Made by a program: the position numbers and the translations under genes
Source of the DNA: Cryptomeria japonica
Taxonomy: Eukaryota > Streptophyta > Pinopsida > Cupressales > Cupressaceae
DNA: 64,000 nucleotides
Direction: 5' to 3'
NCBI RefSeq assembly: GCF_030272615.1
Contig: NC_081406.1
Coordinates: forward strand, 266,520,192-266,584,191
Part shown: positions 33,901-46,397 of the stretch, in pieces
Numbering within the stretch: position 1 is the first letter of the stretch
How the letters are laid out: every line of letters begins with the position of its first letter
The notes under the pieces: model-generated
What the model saw: only the letters and a program-made list of their open reading frames with translations
Databases searched by the model: none
Told to the model about the DNA's origin: nothing

Positions 33901-34310
33901 AGATGATTTGTAAGTAGGAAATATCTTTGAAATTTTAAATATGCAATATGTAAGAGTACTATGGATGAAAATAAGTAATGTAAAGCGAAAGAAACCATGA
34001 TCAAACACATGGTTTTGGTATATATATATAAGAAACAATGTAATCATATGTGGAATATAAAACCAATCAAATTGGTAAATTCTATTATGAAACACCCCAA
34101 ATCAGATTTGCAAACACAAGTGAAAAGTTTGCAACCCACAAGTCAATTTTAGAATTATAGATTAGGGTTTTTATGAATTTAAGCACTAAATTTATGTATT
34201 TTAATTGAAAACATGATTTATGAGCACAAAATTTAATGTTTAAATTCCTACAAATCAGATATGAGACCATAAATCAGAAATAAGTATGCAAGGAGTTAGA
34301 ATCCCCAAAA
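30940..34310 (-). pseudogene. Element C internal region with gypsy-like gag remnants
   Basis: The clearest coding remnant is a 175-codon minus frame at 33701-33174. It carries GYSGQGLGKYEQGIKVPI, a G-patch-like motif found in some plant Ty3/gypsy gag-pol proteins. Directly downstream, in another frame, is HHENECPNFQKGLQGLIDDG, resembling the knuckle-and-linker region of the same protein class. No RT or integrase motif was seen. The rest (30940-32900) is low-coding sequence with repeats such as 'aagttgt(g/a)ttatgcta' at 31333-31575 and 'tataagacttgttggt' at 31630-31790. The element is far from functional. Confidence 0.5.
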
Positions 34311-35493
34311 TGTAATGGTGGAAAAACCAGGGTTTGACCAATAAGGATAGTAAGACCACTAACCTTTCCTTTGAAACCACTACATTGAAAGAGGGTTGAA
34401 TGTAATAGATATAGACACAATATAAATATGGAAAGGGGTGAAATTTTGATTAGATTCACTAATTTGTTTTCCCCATCTTTCTAGTTGAAAATTGGATGTG
34501 AATTACGAAATTAGGGTAAAACAATGAATAATTGAAGTATATTGACGAAAATATATTACTACAGATATCCCATGGATCCACAAGCTAAAGTCTGAGAAAA
34601 AGAAGATGATTAAAACCTATTTCTAGAAATTCAGTTTAATTTTTGGGACTAGGTAGGATAGATTTTCCCTAGTCCTTTGAATTTGTTTCATTGAAAGCTA
34701 AACCTATTTGTCGCTATTGACTCTGCTAGAATCCCTAAGTATAGATCTTGAGATTGTTCCTTGCACATTGAAAGAAAGGAAATAGGGCTATGGATAGGGG
34801 TTTGCCTTAGGTCAAACCTCGATTTAGTAATTAACCTTGAATTGAATAATGTAGATACTGAAGTAAATGCTAGGAGATATACCTCAGATCTATAATTATT
34901 TCAATGATGATGCAATTCTCTTTTAATGTAATAATAAATGTGGAATGCAATAGCATGACAAACACATGAACATAAAAAACCCTAATCACACACACATGCT
35001 TGCATGAAAATTGATGTAACTTTGCTCCATAATGCTTAAAGGATGAAATGCTACCTTGAATCTATGAAAGTGCTTGATGGATGCATGAATATTATGGATG
35101 GATAGTGATGGAGACTTAGTAGATTTTTAGATTCAAAGTGAATTGATAGGATGTCTTTATATAGGTCTCCCTAGGTAAATTACCAATTAGGCTAGCCTCC
35201 AATGGTCAAGTCTAGCCACAGGGACCAAATGCTATCGGGGAAAGGGAATTCCTTCTCAATCCCCAATTAGGACCTGATTACGAGGGACTAGGATGTTGGG
35301 GGGCACCTTAGGACCATAAAATGAGAGCCTAATGGAGGATATATCGAAGATGAGGCCCACCTAGTGGTGTCAACAGGTGATATCGGGGTTGGAGAAAAAA
35401 TGGGCCAAAATGGGCCTAGGGAATATGAAAACAAGACACTAAAATAGGAGCACAAACATGAGGTGTAAATTAGACCGGTTACAATTTATGACA
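34311..35493 (-). repeat. Element C right (5') LTR
   Basis: About 1.18 kb, uninterrupted, beginning TGTAATGGTGG and ending near TTTATGACA. Its minus-strand TATATAAAG (35155-35163) sets the transcription direction. Confidence 0.75.
35155..35163 (-). promoter_or_regulatory. TATA box of element C right LTR
   Basis: The minus strand reads TATATAAAG within CCTATATAAAGACATCC. The left LTR has the mutated CTATTTAAAGACATC at the same place. Confidence 0.6.
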
Positions 35494-35660
35494 CTAAAAA
35501 TATATATTAAATACTCTAATATATAATATATTATAATATAATACAATATATAATATATAATATATAATATATATAATATAATATAATATAATATAATATA
35601 TTTAATATAATATGATATATAATATAGTATATTATATGTTATATATTATAAAATGAACCA
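35494..35660. repeat. (TATAATA)n AT-rich low-complexity tract
   Basis: Repeated TATAATA and ATATAAT words to the right of element C mirror the AT-rich run at about 19500-19592 on its left. This suggests C inserted into one AT-rich array. Confidence 0.85.
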
Positions 35661-36022
35661 TAGAATTAAAACAAAAAATGCCATGTAACGGATATCCGTT
35701 CAAAATGGATATCCATTACTTGAGACAACTTAAAAAAAAACCCATGAGCGTTCATTTTCACTAAAACAAACAACGAAACAGGCGGAGGAGAGAGCAAAGC
35801 GAATTGGATATATGTTCCTATCTTATATATCTGTTCCTATCTAATATCTATTGCCCAAAATCCAATTTCATTGCCAAATTCAATAAAGCATCATATCTTT
35901 TATAACTTCTTTTTTTGTTTTGGCTTTGTTTTTTGGTATTTTTTAAAAATTAGGTATTTTTATATAATTATAGTTTGTAGTTGATTTTTTTTTAAAATTT
36001 TCTAATTTAATTAGGTTTACCA
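35661..36022. other. No gene seen
   Basis: AT-rich sequence with T-runs upstream of the ORF fragment at 36023. It may be the leader of that decayed element, but no promoter or primer site can be supported. Confidence 0.5.
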
Positions 36023-36803
36023 ATGCATGACAATCAAAACCCTGGCCCACCAAATCCTCCCGCACCACCAAACCCTCCCCAACAACATCTTCCAATTCAT
36101 GACCTTATTAACAAAAATTTGACTAAAAAACAAGATATTTATCAAATTTACTTTAGGAACCCTCATTTGTCTCCAATGATAAATGCTTTAGATACCATTA
36201 TTTCTAATGAAGAAACCCTCGCATCCCAACATGATGCATTTCTATAGTGGTGAGAAGACATGAGAAAACATTATGCTAATGACTTATCATATGACCAAGT
36301 TAAGGATTTGGAAATTTTGAAATCCGAATTAGCCACACCTTTTAGGAATCCTAAAAATGGACAACCATGTGATGTGCGAAAGCCCAAATATTCAATTAAA
36401 TGGTGCACACATCAGGGTATGAAAGATAATTTTTTGAATTGTTGGGGGATGGTTTTTGATAAACCACCCAAGAACAATCTTGATGTCCCCCAATATTTTG
36501 TAAGGAAATTATGTGCTAAATTTATCTTGGGTAAGCATGTCAACTACTTTTACATGAGAAGTTTTCCAAGGTGTTGGTGGAGGTATTCCTTAGGATAGAC
36601 ATGGGGAAATTCAAGTGGTACAAGTTCCATATATTCTCCCTCCTTCTATTCCTCCTCCACCTCCTATACAACATCCACACATTTTTGGCGATGTAGCTTT
36701 AGAGAGAATAATGGACATACACTCTCTGACCCACAATTTTATCACCAAGTGCTCTCAGTTAGCTAGTGCAACCATTCAAATTACTAGTGTAGGCAACTAC
36801 TAA
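36023..36803 (+). pseudogene. Unrecognised plus-strand ORF fragment, Pro-rich start
   Basis: A 74-codon frame (36023-36247) starts MHDNQNPGPPNPPAPPNPPQ and continues after two stops as a 112-codon frame (36260-36598). A third, shifted frame at 36615-36803 is again Pro-rich (PPSIPPPPPIQHPH). The proline-rich N-terminus followed by helical charged sequence suits a gag-like or accessory retroelement protein, but no diagnostic motif is present and I do not recognise it. The last frame overlaps the possible RNase H end of L1-b on the other strand, so one of the two readings there may be spurious. Confidence 0.4.
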
Positions 36804-39042
36804 TTCACCAAGATGTAATTTTAGGACTCCCCCAGTAGCAACCAAACCCTAGGACTATGTAGCAACACCATCAAAGTTCAATTTGTACCAGCCATGTCTA
36901 GGTGGCTTCCATTTAGTGTTCATCCTCATTATTTGCTTGGTATTATCAAAGGTTGCATAGGAGTAGGGAAAGTGCCAATGCAAGGCCACTTCAACATCCA
37001 AATGGGAAGGGGGATTAGGAGAGGGCTTGATGTGAGTGAGATATTCTCCAATAGGAGATTGAGGAAGGACCTAAAAACCATATCAACAAGGTTCTCCACA
37101 CCTCGAAAGATCCTATTATTCCTTTCTTTCCAAATACTCCATTTGAGATGGGGTGGGATTTTCCTCCACAACTGACTAATAAGGGGGTTAAATGTCAACC
37201 CCTTCCACTCTATGATCAAGTGTACCAAATCCTCATTCACAGTCCAACAAAGATTCAATCTTTAGAACACCATCCCTTGAAGGATTCTAGTAAAATTAGA
37301 ATAAAGAAGCAAGTGAGAGGTGTTGTCTTCCTCCATTTTGCACATAACAAATCTATTAGGGAGTTGGAAATCTCTTTTGATGAGATTATCTTGGGTAAGG
37401 ATTTTGTTATGAAGAGTTTTCCACTAGAAGAAACTGATTTTAGGAATGAGATGATGGTTCCAGACCTTCCTCCATCAATTTAGAGAGTTGTTATCTTTAA
37501 GAAGGCAGTGATAAGAAGATTTAACCATGAAATCCTCCCCAGGGTTCAGTCGCTATATGAACTTGTCCTCATAGGGAAATAAAGGAAATATGACATGTTT
37601 CAACATGTCTTGCACCTCCATAGAATCACACAGCAGGTGCGGCTAGTTATGACAACAAAGGGCGATATGCTTCCAAGAATTATTGGGGGCAAGGTAAGAT
37701 CCAACCCATTGCCCAAAAAAGGCTCTAACACAACCTTGAAGTCTATTGAGGGAGGGGAAGGAAGCCAATTTTTTGTCCCCAATTGAAGTATCTTCCGAAA
37801 AGTGGATGTTACCCCCATTACCAATAGGCTATTTCAAACCCAAAGAGATAATGCTCCCGATCTTGAGAATATTATTATGGATCCTAGAACCACTGGGGAA
37901 CCCCACAAAATTTAGTATTTTGTAGAAATTTTTGTGATGAAGATACTTAGCACTCATAATATGACACCAGTCAACTTTATGGAGAGCCAGTTTCCATCTA
38001 GTTTTAGCCATGAGGGATTTGTTAAATTATTATATTTTCCTAATTCCCAATCCTCCCTTATCTTTTGGATAGAAAACCTAGTTCCATCCAACCAAGGCCA
38101 ACCTCTTCTTCTCTTCCATGCTAGTCCAGAGGAAAGCCCTTTGGATCCTCTCAAGATTCTCAACCATGGAGGCCAAGATCTTGAATAAGGAAAGGAAGTA
38201 GACATGGATCCCTTGTACAGAGAAAGCCAAGAGTTGAAGCTTGCTGACACTACTAAGGAGTCTGCCCTTCCAGAGTGTAATTTTCTTTTGCATTCCTTTA
38301 AGAATAGAGTTCCAAAAGGTATTAGAAACTTCCTTAACTATGAGGGGTAATCCAAGGTAAGTACCTGGGAGGGCAGTAGTCTAGCATCCCAGAATATCTT
38401 TTATTTTGCCTTGTAGTTTATCAATAGTATTAAAAAAGTATATTAATCTTTTCATAGTTTATGTATTGAGTAGAAGATTCCACATACTGATCAAGGAAGG
38501 TTTTTCATTCTCAAGCTTCCACAATCGAGGCCTCCCCAAAGAGAATAGTTTCATCTGCAAACCATTGTAGAACAATGGGTGGAAAATAGGAGCTAGGTTT
38601 GACCCCTTGCAAGGCCCCATTACTAACCAGGGTGATGAAATTTCTTCCAAGAACTTCAGTGAGAATAATGAATAGTAGGGGGATAGGAGATCATCTTGTC
38701 ACATCCCCCTAGTTACACCAAAATATTCCTTGGGGACACCATTGACCAAGACTAAGTACTTGACAATAGAGATGCATTCCTTAATTAGGTTGAGCAATCT
38801 GTCACAAAACCCAAACTTCCTAAGGACTTTGAGCAGAAAATCCCAGTTCACCTTATCAAAAGCCTTGGATATATCAAGCTTTAAGACCATTCGTGGTTGG
38901 CGACATTTATACATGGAATGAAGAACCTCATCCATAGTAATAGAAATGTCCAAAAAATTTCTACTCGGGACAAATCATTTTTGACTATGGCTAATGAGAG
39001 CATCAAGAAAAGGCTTAATCCTATTTACCAGAACTTTAGAAT
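36730..39042 (-). mobile_element. L1-b: 5'-truncated L1 LINE fragment
   Basis: The minus strand begins abruptly within RT at about 39042 (VNRIKPFLDALISHSQK, then LKLDISKAFDKVNWDFL) and continues with VLVNGVPKEYFGVTRGM. A catalytic box reads FADETILFGEA near 38545, with Glu in place of the second Asp. Thumb-type sequence follows (38293-37954, LWKGRLLSSVSKLQLLAF). A zf-RVT-like region lies at about 37500-37250 (IPKISFFWWKTLHNKIL), then HLKWSIWKERNNRIF. The start of RNase H is at about 36890 (WYKLNFDGVAT, GGVLKLHLGE). Stops and frameshifts are common. A 5' truncation fits incomplete reverse transcription. The 3' limit is uncertain. Confidence 0.8.
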
Positions 39043-39430
39043 TTTTTTTTATAGATAGTGTTACAAAGGATGAAATTTTTTAATATTGAAAACAAAACCA
39101 CAAACACAATAACATCCAAGATAATTAAATGATCAAAACTTAAATATAACTAATAAAATTAAATCTAAGAAACTAAATATAAAATGACTAAACAAACCCT
39201 TTTCTTGTTTGCACATTATACAAATCCTTCATAACCACACCATATCTAAAATACCCTTCTTATAAAAAACTATAGATAGAAAGTAAGATTTAGGACTGAA
39301 TTTATAAATTTGTTCTCAAATTGCAACATAATTCATTATCATTTTACTTGTGGTATGTTACACGGTTGACAACAAATCTCTCATGAGAAAATCTTGTGAC
39401 TGTAACCCTAAGGCAAGCTGTTATGACACG
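39043..39430. other. No gene seen between L1-b and L1-c
   Basis: AT-rich sequence beginning with a T-run at 39046 where L1-b is truncated. No ORF or LTR end is supported. Confidence 0.5.
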
Positions 39431-39525
39431 TTTCTCCCCTATGGCTCTTGTTCTCAACAAATTTCTACAGGGTTTGAAGCTAATTTAGGTGGGTTTTTGG
39501 TGGATTTTTCCTAGACACCAAATCC

Positions 39526-40630
39526 TTGGTGTGGCATTTTGGTCTTTCGCATCCTTCCTCTTGGGACTTGAAGGTAAAGGGTAGCCACAAAAAAATATCA
39601 GAGTGCGAGCTACCAGGAAAGGTAGAGATGATGATGAAATCAGAAGCAAGATTGGTGAAGAATACCCCTCCATCAAAATATAGAAAAAAAGAGGGCTTAC
39701 TGAAGGATACAATTTCTAGCAAAGAGGAGGATGCAATGAAAGATTTGTTGATGCTAGAAGGACAACATAATAGCCAACCAAACTCGGTAGAGGAAACCCC
39801 TATTCAAGATAGACAAAAAGGAAGGATTCAAGAAACAAGAGATGAGCAAGGTAAAACCTTAGAATTTCAGTTACCTGATGAAGTTGTTGAATGCATTGTT
39901 TTAAAAAAAAATAAAACTGTTGTTTTATTTTTCTTAAGAGGGATCCCTACTGAGTTGGAATTTTATAAATGTGCGAAACAAAATTGGGAAAATAGAGGAT
40001 AAATAATTGAATCAATTAGGGGATTGGGAAAAGGGTATGTATCTGTATGTTTAAATCTACTGAGCATGCTCAAGTTGTTATTAAATATGGTACATGGATC
40101 ATATGCGGTCAAGTTTGTTATTTGCAAGCTTGAACCTTTGACTTCCACCTAGAAGGCCCTTCCCATTCTTGCTATCCCATGTGGTTGGAATTGCCATTTC
40201 TTAATTTGGCCTTTAGACTATTCTTAAAATATATTGTAGCTCAACTGGGTAAGGTCATTTGGTGTAAACACAACACTAATAAATTTGGTAGTTTGAGGGT
40301 TCATCCTAGAGCTTGCACAAAAATTGATTTGAACAAACTCTTACCAGAGAATATAAAATTGTTTGGCCCAAGTTTTGGACTTGATCAACTGATGGTCTAT
40401 TTGAACAAGCCAGATGCCTACTTTTTTGTTGAGAAGATGGACATTTGATTAGAGATTTCCCTATGAGGAATAATAGGTCTCCTTCATCATCCACTCAAGC
40501 CACTTCTGCTAATATTGCTAATGATCCCATTTTGAAGCCAAAGCCAGTCATTAAAAACTCCCCCTCTCCCTCCAGTCCAATGCTATGGTTCCTTAGTCTG
40601 GTACTTCTCATTCTATATCCCCTTTAGTGG
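39526..40630 (+). pseudogene. L1-c ORF1, broken
   Basis: A 158-codon frame (39526-40002) has an acidic linker and the segment VVLFFLRGIPTELEFYKCAK. Shifted frames follow at 40179-40448 and 40445-40627. The region before 40450 (YFFVEKMDI, RDFPMRNN) aligns with a CCHC knuckle of the CxxCGxxGHxxxDCP kind whose cysteines have been lost. The C-terminus is Ser/Pro-rich. Position directly upstream of an endonuclease supports L1 ORF1. It would have bound LINE RNA. Confidence 0.6.
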
Positions 40631-41129
40631 GCAAGACATCATATCAAGATGTTACTATGTTTGATTAATGGAGGACTATTTGGTAAAGGAAGGAGCCATC
40701 TTCTTCCTCTTCCACACCCAATGAGTCATCTTGTATTCCCTCTTCCAGGCTACTAAAATCAATAGATCTATTTCTCTTTCTCCTAATCCTAGACAAAGGT
40801 CTAGGTCTCCTCCAACAATTTCAAAAGAAAACTTGAATTTTGAACAAGGGGTTGTCATTTCTAGAATCAATTTGGAGTCTTGCCACAGGATGAAGATAAC
40901 ACTCTTGTCAACTCAACATGAATAGAAAGACTATCTTGGAATGTGAAAGGGTTGTCTCATCCACATAAGAAATTTAGAGTCAAAGACACTTTAATGAAAT
41001 GGAAAACAAATGTGTTATTCTTGCTAGAAGTCAAAATCAGTAATGAGCATTTGGATGCCACTCTTTTCAGCCTTTGGAAAGATGCTCCTTTCATTCATAG
41101 ATCTCATAAAGAGGGTAATGTGTTGAGAA

Positions 41130-42347
41130 TGGGTGTCTCAAACTTACCACTTGTGATCTCGATCTGGTATGTCACCCCAACTGATTAGCTGAAGTTGTAG
41201 TATTCCACCGAGGCCATGCATGATAGCAGGGAAGAAAAGAAATTACCTCTTTCCGTACCCCACAAAAGAAGAAGATAAAATTGACTGAGGTCATGGTATA
41301 ATGAAGAGAAAGGAGATGAGGAAATCAGAAAATAGTAAAAACATTGCGGGCCAACGGGGGTAGAAGACGAAAGTCTCCTCATCATCCCGCGAGATATTTT
41401 GTAAGGTCATGGATTGAGGATGAGCTAGTGAGAAAAGGAAGGCACATTCTTTCCTACCACCTTGTGAATGTTTTCTCAAGCCTATGGATGAAGTGTAGGA
41501 TAAAGGGGGAAGCAAGGAGATCCTTTTTCCCGTCAACCTGCGAGGCACTAAGGACCATGACTATTGGCAGACTTGTGAGGGGCCCATTAACACAACACTA
41601 TCAGGTATCAGAGATCAGGTGTAACAAAGCTTGATGAAAATGAGAACTGATGAGTTACACTTCCATCGGGCAACAATAAGTCGATGATTGGACCAAATGG
41701 GAAAATTAACCAATAGTCTTTAGAATTCAGTGGGGTCCATGTCCAATTGGTTTTCTTGTTGAATTAGATGATGATAATTGGTCCAAGATGGAGCCTGAGG
41801 AGCGGTTAGAGTTTGGTATAGATTACACATCGTGTTTTCGACAATTGAATAATTTGATAGTTGAGCCATATGGAAACTGAACCAAATCGTGTTCTTGACA
41901 AAGATATAAAATGTCTAAAGAAATGGTTGCATAGTGGTTGGAAGTGGATCAATTGGTTGGAGAAGTTAGTCTATTGGTTGGTTGATGTTTCTGTTGGAGC
42001 CGAATTGTTGAATCGATTGTGCCTATAATCTGTATGATCTAATTTTTCTTGATGTTGTATGCTACCTGAAATGAGACTTATTTAGAACAATTAATTTGTA
42101 ACTTGTATGCAAATTTGATTTACTATAATATAAGTGGTTAGTGCTTTGGTGTGTGGGGTTTTCACTCGTAAGGGTTTTCCCATATGAAATCTGGTCTTTT
42201 TCTCTGTGCTTGTGAATCTTCTTGTTTACTCTGTTTTCTGTTATGTGCATGTTAATGACTGTAATTAAAAATTAAAAGTAATCCCTACTTCTCTCGTCTA
42301 AGAAATTGATAATTAGGAAGGCGTTTCCACACTCTTCTTTCCTTACA
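41130..42347 (+). repeat. Element E 5' LTR
   Basis: 1218 bp, TGGGTGTCTCAAAC to CTTTCCTTACA. A TATA box TATAAAA lies at 41905-41911. It differs from the 3' LTR at many sites, so the insertion is old. Confidence 0.9.
41905..41911 (+). promoter_or_regulatory. TATA box of element E 5' LTR
   Basis: GATATAAAATGTC; the 3' LTR has GATATATAAAACGTC at the equivalent position (47198-47206). Confidence 0.6.
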
Positions 42348-42349
42348 AG

Positions 42350-42361
42350 TGGTATTAGAGC
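42350..42361 (+). promoter_or_regulatory. Primer binding site of element E
   Basis: TGGTATTAGAGC, the initiator-Met tRNA site TGGTATCAGAGC with one C-to-T change, two bases after the LTR end. Confidence 0.85.
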
Positions 42362-42455
42362 CTAGCCAATTGTGTTATCCTTGTAGGTAGGATGCTTTTT
42401 TTGTGTTAATTCTGTAGTGGGAGTTTTGTAGAGAACTTGTGTGTGAAATTGCAGA

Positions 42456-43235
42456 TTGAAGATGGCGAGCACATCAGGGAGAGTAGACATTGAGAAGTTC
42501 AATGGTGGCAACTACGAGTTATGGAAACTCAAGATGAAAGACCTATTGGTGGATAAGGACCTTTGGGTTGTAGGGTCTAGAACTAAACCACCATGCATGA
42601 AAGAAGAAGATTGGGAATCCACATATAGGAAAGCCAAAGGGATAATTAGATTATGTCTTGCAGATTTTGTTCTGTTGAATGTTCATGAGGAGAAGACAAC
42701 AACTTCTCTGTGGAAGAAACTTGGTGACATTTATCAGGGAAAGTCTCTGGTAAATAAGTTGTTCCTAAGGAAGAAGTTTTACTCCTTGAAGATGAGCAAA
42801 GGGACATCTGTGGGAGTAATGATTGAGGATGAGGATCATTGTATGCTTCTATTGTGTTCCTAGCCTGACACTTGGGACCATTTGGTGATGGCTATTGGAA
42901 GTACAACAACCGCCTTCAAAATGAAAGATGTGGTTGCTTTGTTACTTTCGGAGGAGGCAAACAGGAATTCTCTTGAGATGGCCAAGGAGGCTCTTATTGT
43001 TCGAGGTAGATCAAAGGAAAAAGGCAAGCATAAGAACAATAAGTCCAAATCCAAATCAAAGGAAAGATCAAAGTCTCCTGAGAAGAAATCCAAGGTGAAG
43101 TGCCAGAATTATGGACAGTCTGGTCATATCCAAAAGGATTGCAAAGAGGAGAAAAAGAAGAAGAAGAAGAACTCTTTTGACATTGAATCTTCTCATTGTG
43201 ATGCTGATACCTTCATTGCTGCCTTGGCAACTTAG
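42456..43235 (+). pseudogene. Element E gag
   Basis: The frame opens at 42456 (MKMASTSGRVDIEKFNGGNYELWKLKMKDLL), typical of Tork-clade gag. It stops at 42861 and resumes at 42882 for 117 codons. The C-terminal part is a long Lys/Ser run (42990-43100) followed by the zinc knuckle CQNYGQSGHIQKDC, whose second cysteine has become Tyr. Gag would package element RNA. The knuckle would no longer bind zinc properly. Confidence 0.85.
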
Positions 43236-46200
43236 ACATCTGATAATGTCTGGTTGATCAATTCAGGTGTATCATTCCACATGACATCTCATAGAGAATG
43301 GTTCTCAAAGTATGAGGAATATGATGGTGGAAAGGTATACCTGGAAAGTGATTCATCGCTTGAAATTATTGGCCAAGGAAGAGCCAGAATTCAGTTTCTG
43401 AGTGGAAGAATTAAGGATATTGATGTCATAATGCACATACCAGGTCTAGCTTGAAATTTTCTTTCTATTAGTAAGCTGAATGATGGTGTACAAATTTCAT
43501 TCTCGGGTGGTGGTTGTAAGATGACTAGAGTCTCCATAGTGTTCGCCAAGGGTGCACAACTTGGTACTCTGTTAAAGCTAGATGCACAGTCTGTTCAATG
43601 TAATAGTGCCTCTGGAAAGTTAGAGAAGGCTACCTGGAAGGAGAACAGTATAAGCTCTATGGAGGTCAAACTTCCTGTAGAGAAAATGATGTTATGGCAT
43701 CATAGACTTGGTCACATAGAAGAGAAGGGCTTAAAAGCTTTGAAAAACAAAAACCTGGTGGAGGGGCTTGATGATTGTAACTTTAAATTTGAATTTTGTG
43801 AATATTGTATATATGGAAAGCAACACCATGTTTCTTTTTAATCTAGTCCTCATAAATCTTCTGGTTTGCTGGATTATGTTCACTTTGATGTTTTTGGTCT
43901 AGTTAATGTTCCTTCATTATCGAAATCTAGATACTATGTTTCCTTTTTAGATGATTATTCGAGAAGGGCATTTGTATACTTTCTGAAAAGTAAATCAGAA
44001 GTGTTCAACCAGTATAAAGAGTTTAAAAACTTGGTTGAAAATCAGACTGGTAGGAAAATAAAATGTTTAAGGACTAAAAAATAGCACCGAGTTTTGTTCT
44101 ATAGAGTTTGAACAATACTGTAAAGACCATGGAATTAAAAGGCATAAGACTACACCTTACAATCCACAACAAAATAGAGTTGATCAAAGGTTGAATAAAA
44201 CATTGATGGAAAAGGCAGGTTGTGTCCACGACATGTTATCTACAAAATAGATCTCCCACTTCAATGTTGGTAGATAAGATGCTTATGGAAGCATGGTCTA
44301 GTAAGAAGCCCTCTCTGAGACATATTCGTGTCTTTGGCTATGAGGCATATGCTCATGTGCTTGATGTAAAATAAATCCAAATTGGAAAACAAAGATGTCA
44401 AGTGTATCTTCATTGGCTATGGCTTGGGTGTGAAATGATACAAGCTTTGGAATTATGTGACTGAGAAGGTGTTATACAGTAGAAGCGTGATCTTCTAAGA
44501 GGTGAAACCTACTCCAGTTGATCTGCAGTCTAGAAAGATAGAGAAAGAGAAAGTAGCAGTTGAAATTCCTCTAACTCCAAAAAAGGAGGAACTATGAACT
44601 CCATGTGTACCTGAAAGAGAGGAGAGCTCAAGAAGCTCTAAAAGTTTTGATCAAGAAGAAGAACAAGGACCTCTACCTCAACCATTGAGAAGGTCTACAT
44701 GGGAGAGGAGACAACCTGATAGGTATGGTTATTTGATGTTGGATTCAAATTGTGCCTATGCTTTGATTACTAACACTTATGAGCCTAGGACTGTGAAAGA
44801 GGCAATCAAAATGTTTGATTTATATTCCTGATTGGAGGCCATGAATGAAGAAATGACATCATTAAGAAGAATGAAACCTGGGATCTAGTTCCCTTGCCTG
44901 AAGGTAGAAAACCAGTTGGCTAAAAATGGGTATTTAAGAAGAAAATTGGTTTGGATGGAAGTGTTGAAAGTAAAAAGCTAGGTTGGTCATGAAAGGTTAT
45001 TCCCAGTTAGAGGGAATTGATTATGGATAAATCTTTTCTCATGCAACAAAGCTGACATCTATCAGATTTCTTTTGTCACTTGCAACAACATATGACTTTG
45101 AGATCGAGAAAATGGATGTGAAGAGAATGTTCCTTCATGGAGATTTGGAGGAAGAGATTTATATGTCTTAGTCTAGGCACTTTGTTGAAAAAGGTAAATA
45201 ATCTTTGGTTTGTAAGTTGAAAAAATCTCTCTATGATTTAAAACAATCACCTAGGATGTGCCACCAGAAGTTTGACACCTTTGTGTTGTCATTGGGATTT
45301 GTAAAGTCAAAATATGATCATTGTGTGTATTATAAGACTGAAAATGGTCATTTTCATCATTACTCTACATGTGGATGGCATGTTATTCATTGGGCATGAT
45401 AAGGGTATGATTTTTTATTTAAAATATCAATTGTCATCATGTTTTGAAATGAAAGACATAGGTGTAGCTAGGTATATTCTGGGGATGAGAAATAGTAGGG
45501 ATAGGAAGAATAGAAAGCTTTGGCTCAGTCAGAGAAATTGCATTAGTATTGTCCTTGAGAGGTTCAATATGTCAGATTGCAAGCAGTTAGTTGTTCCAGT
45601 GTTGTAGGGAACAAAGCTTTCTGTCAAAGATTGTCCAAAATCTCCTACTAAGATGGACGACATCTCAGAGGTGCCTTATGCAAGCATTTTTGGTAGCTTA
45701 ATGTATGCAATGGTTTATACTAGGACAAACATTTCCCAAGTAGTGGGAGTACTAAGATGGTTTATGGAAAATCTAGGAAGATCGCATTGGGATGATGTGA
45801 AGAGAGTGTTTAGATATATAAGAGGTACTTCTCAATATTCTCTATGTTACCATGGAAACTTGGTTGGATCACAAAGGACTACCAACATTCAGGGATATGT
45901 GGATTCTGATTGGGTAGGGGATATTGACAACAAAAGATCCACCAGTGGATATGTATTCACGTTGAATGGTGTGCAATCAGTTGGATAAGAAAGCGACAAG
46001 CTATAGTTGCTTTGTCCACTAGAGAGATAGAGTATATGGCAACAACTCAGGCCTATCAAGAGGTTGTTTAGATTAAGATTTTGTGTTCTGATGTTGGGTT
46101 TAATGCAGGGCACATTTCTATTCATTGTGATAGTCATAGTGCCATTTGTTTAGTGAAGAATCCCACTTTCCATGCTAGGATGAAGCATGTTGATATGCAG

Positions 46201-46359
46201 TACCACTTTGTTCGTGACATGGTGGAAGATGGAAAGGTTAATTTGGAAAAGGTGGATACTCTGAATAATATTGCAGATGTGTTGACAAAATCTGTGAGCA
46301 CAAATAAGTTCAAATGGTTTGCCAACTCTATGGGCCTTGGAGCCCATTATTCTATTTAG
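43236..46359 (+). pseudogene. Element E pol: protease, integrase, RT, RNase H
   Basis: The protease (43248-43454) has INSGVSFHMTSHREWF, where catalytic DSG has become NSG. The GAG-pre-integrase block (43521-43841) has MLWHHRLGHIEEKGL and CEYCIYGKQH. The integrase core begins LDYVHFDVFG (43868) and FLDDYSRRAFVYFLKSKSE. The third catalytic residue is lost: NRVDQRLNKT near 44170 where NGVAERxNRT is expected. RT is in pieces from about 44830, with FLHGDLEEEIYM and KKSLYDLKQSPR. Its active site is HVDG near 45370 instead of YVDD. RNase H (45653-46359) has SDWVGDIDNKRSTSGYVF and KHVDMQYHFVRDMVEDG. The reading frame is broken repeatedly. Confidence 0.85.
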
Positions 46360-46397
46360 TCTCGTATGTTATGGAGATACCAATAATTTATTTGTCA

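Larger units (their letters stand above)
19593..35493 (-). mobile_element. Element C: decayed gypsy-like LTR element holding A and B
   Basis: Two related LTRs begin TGTAATGGTGGA at 19593 and TGTAATGGTGGA at 34311, and end near 30939 and 35493. The left LTR is split by element A. Without A the left LTR is about 1.24 kb and the right about 1.18 kb. Orientation is minus: the right LTR has a minus-strand TATATAAAG (35155-35163), and coding remnants of the internal region (30940-34310) read on the minus strand. The element lies in AT-rich (TATAATA)n sequence. The flanks do not show a clear 5-bp duplication, perhaps because the target was itself repetitive. The LTRs are visibly diverged, so this is the oldest layer of the nest. 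Confidence 0.75.

Noticed and set aside
36894-38188. Plus-strand ORFs over L1-b
   Set aside because: The minus strand carries recognisable RT, zf-RVT and RNase H sequence, so the plus frames are shadows.
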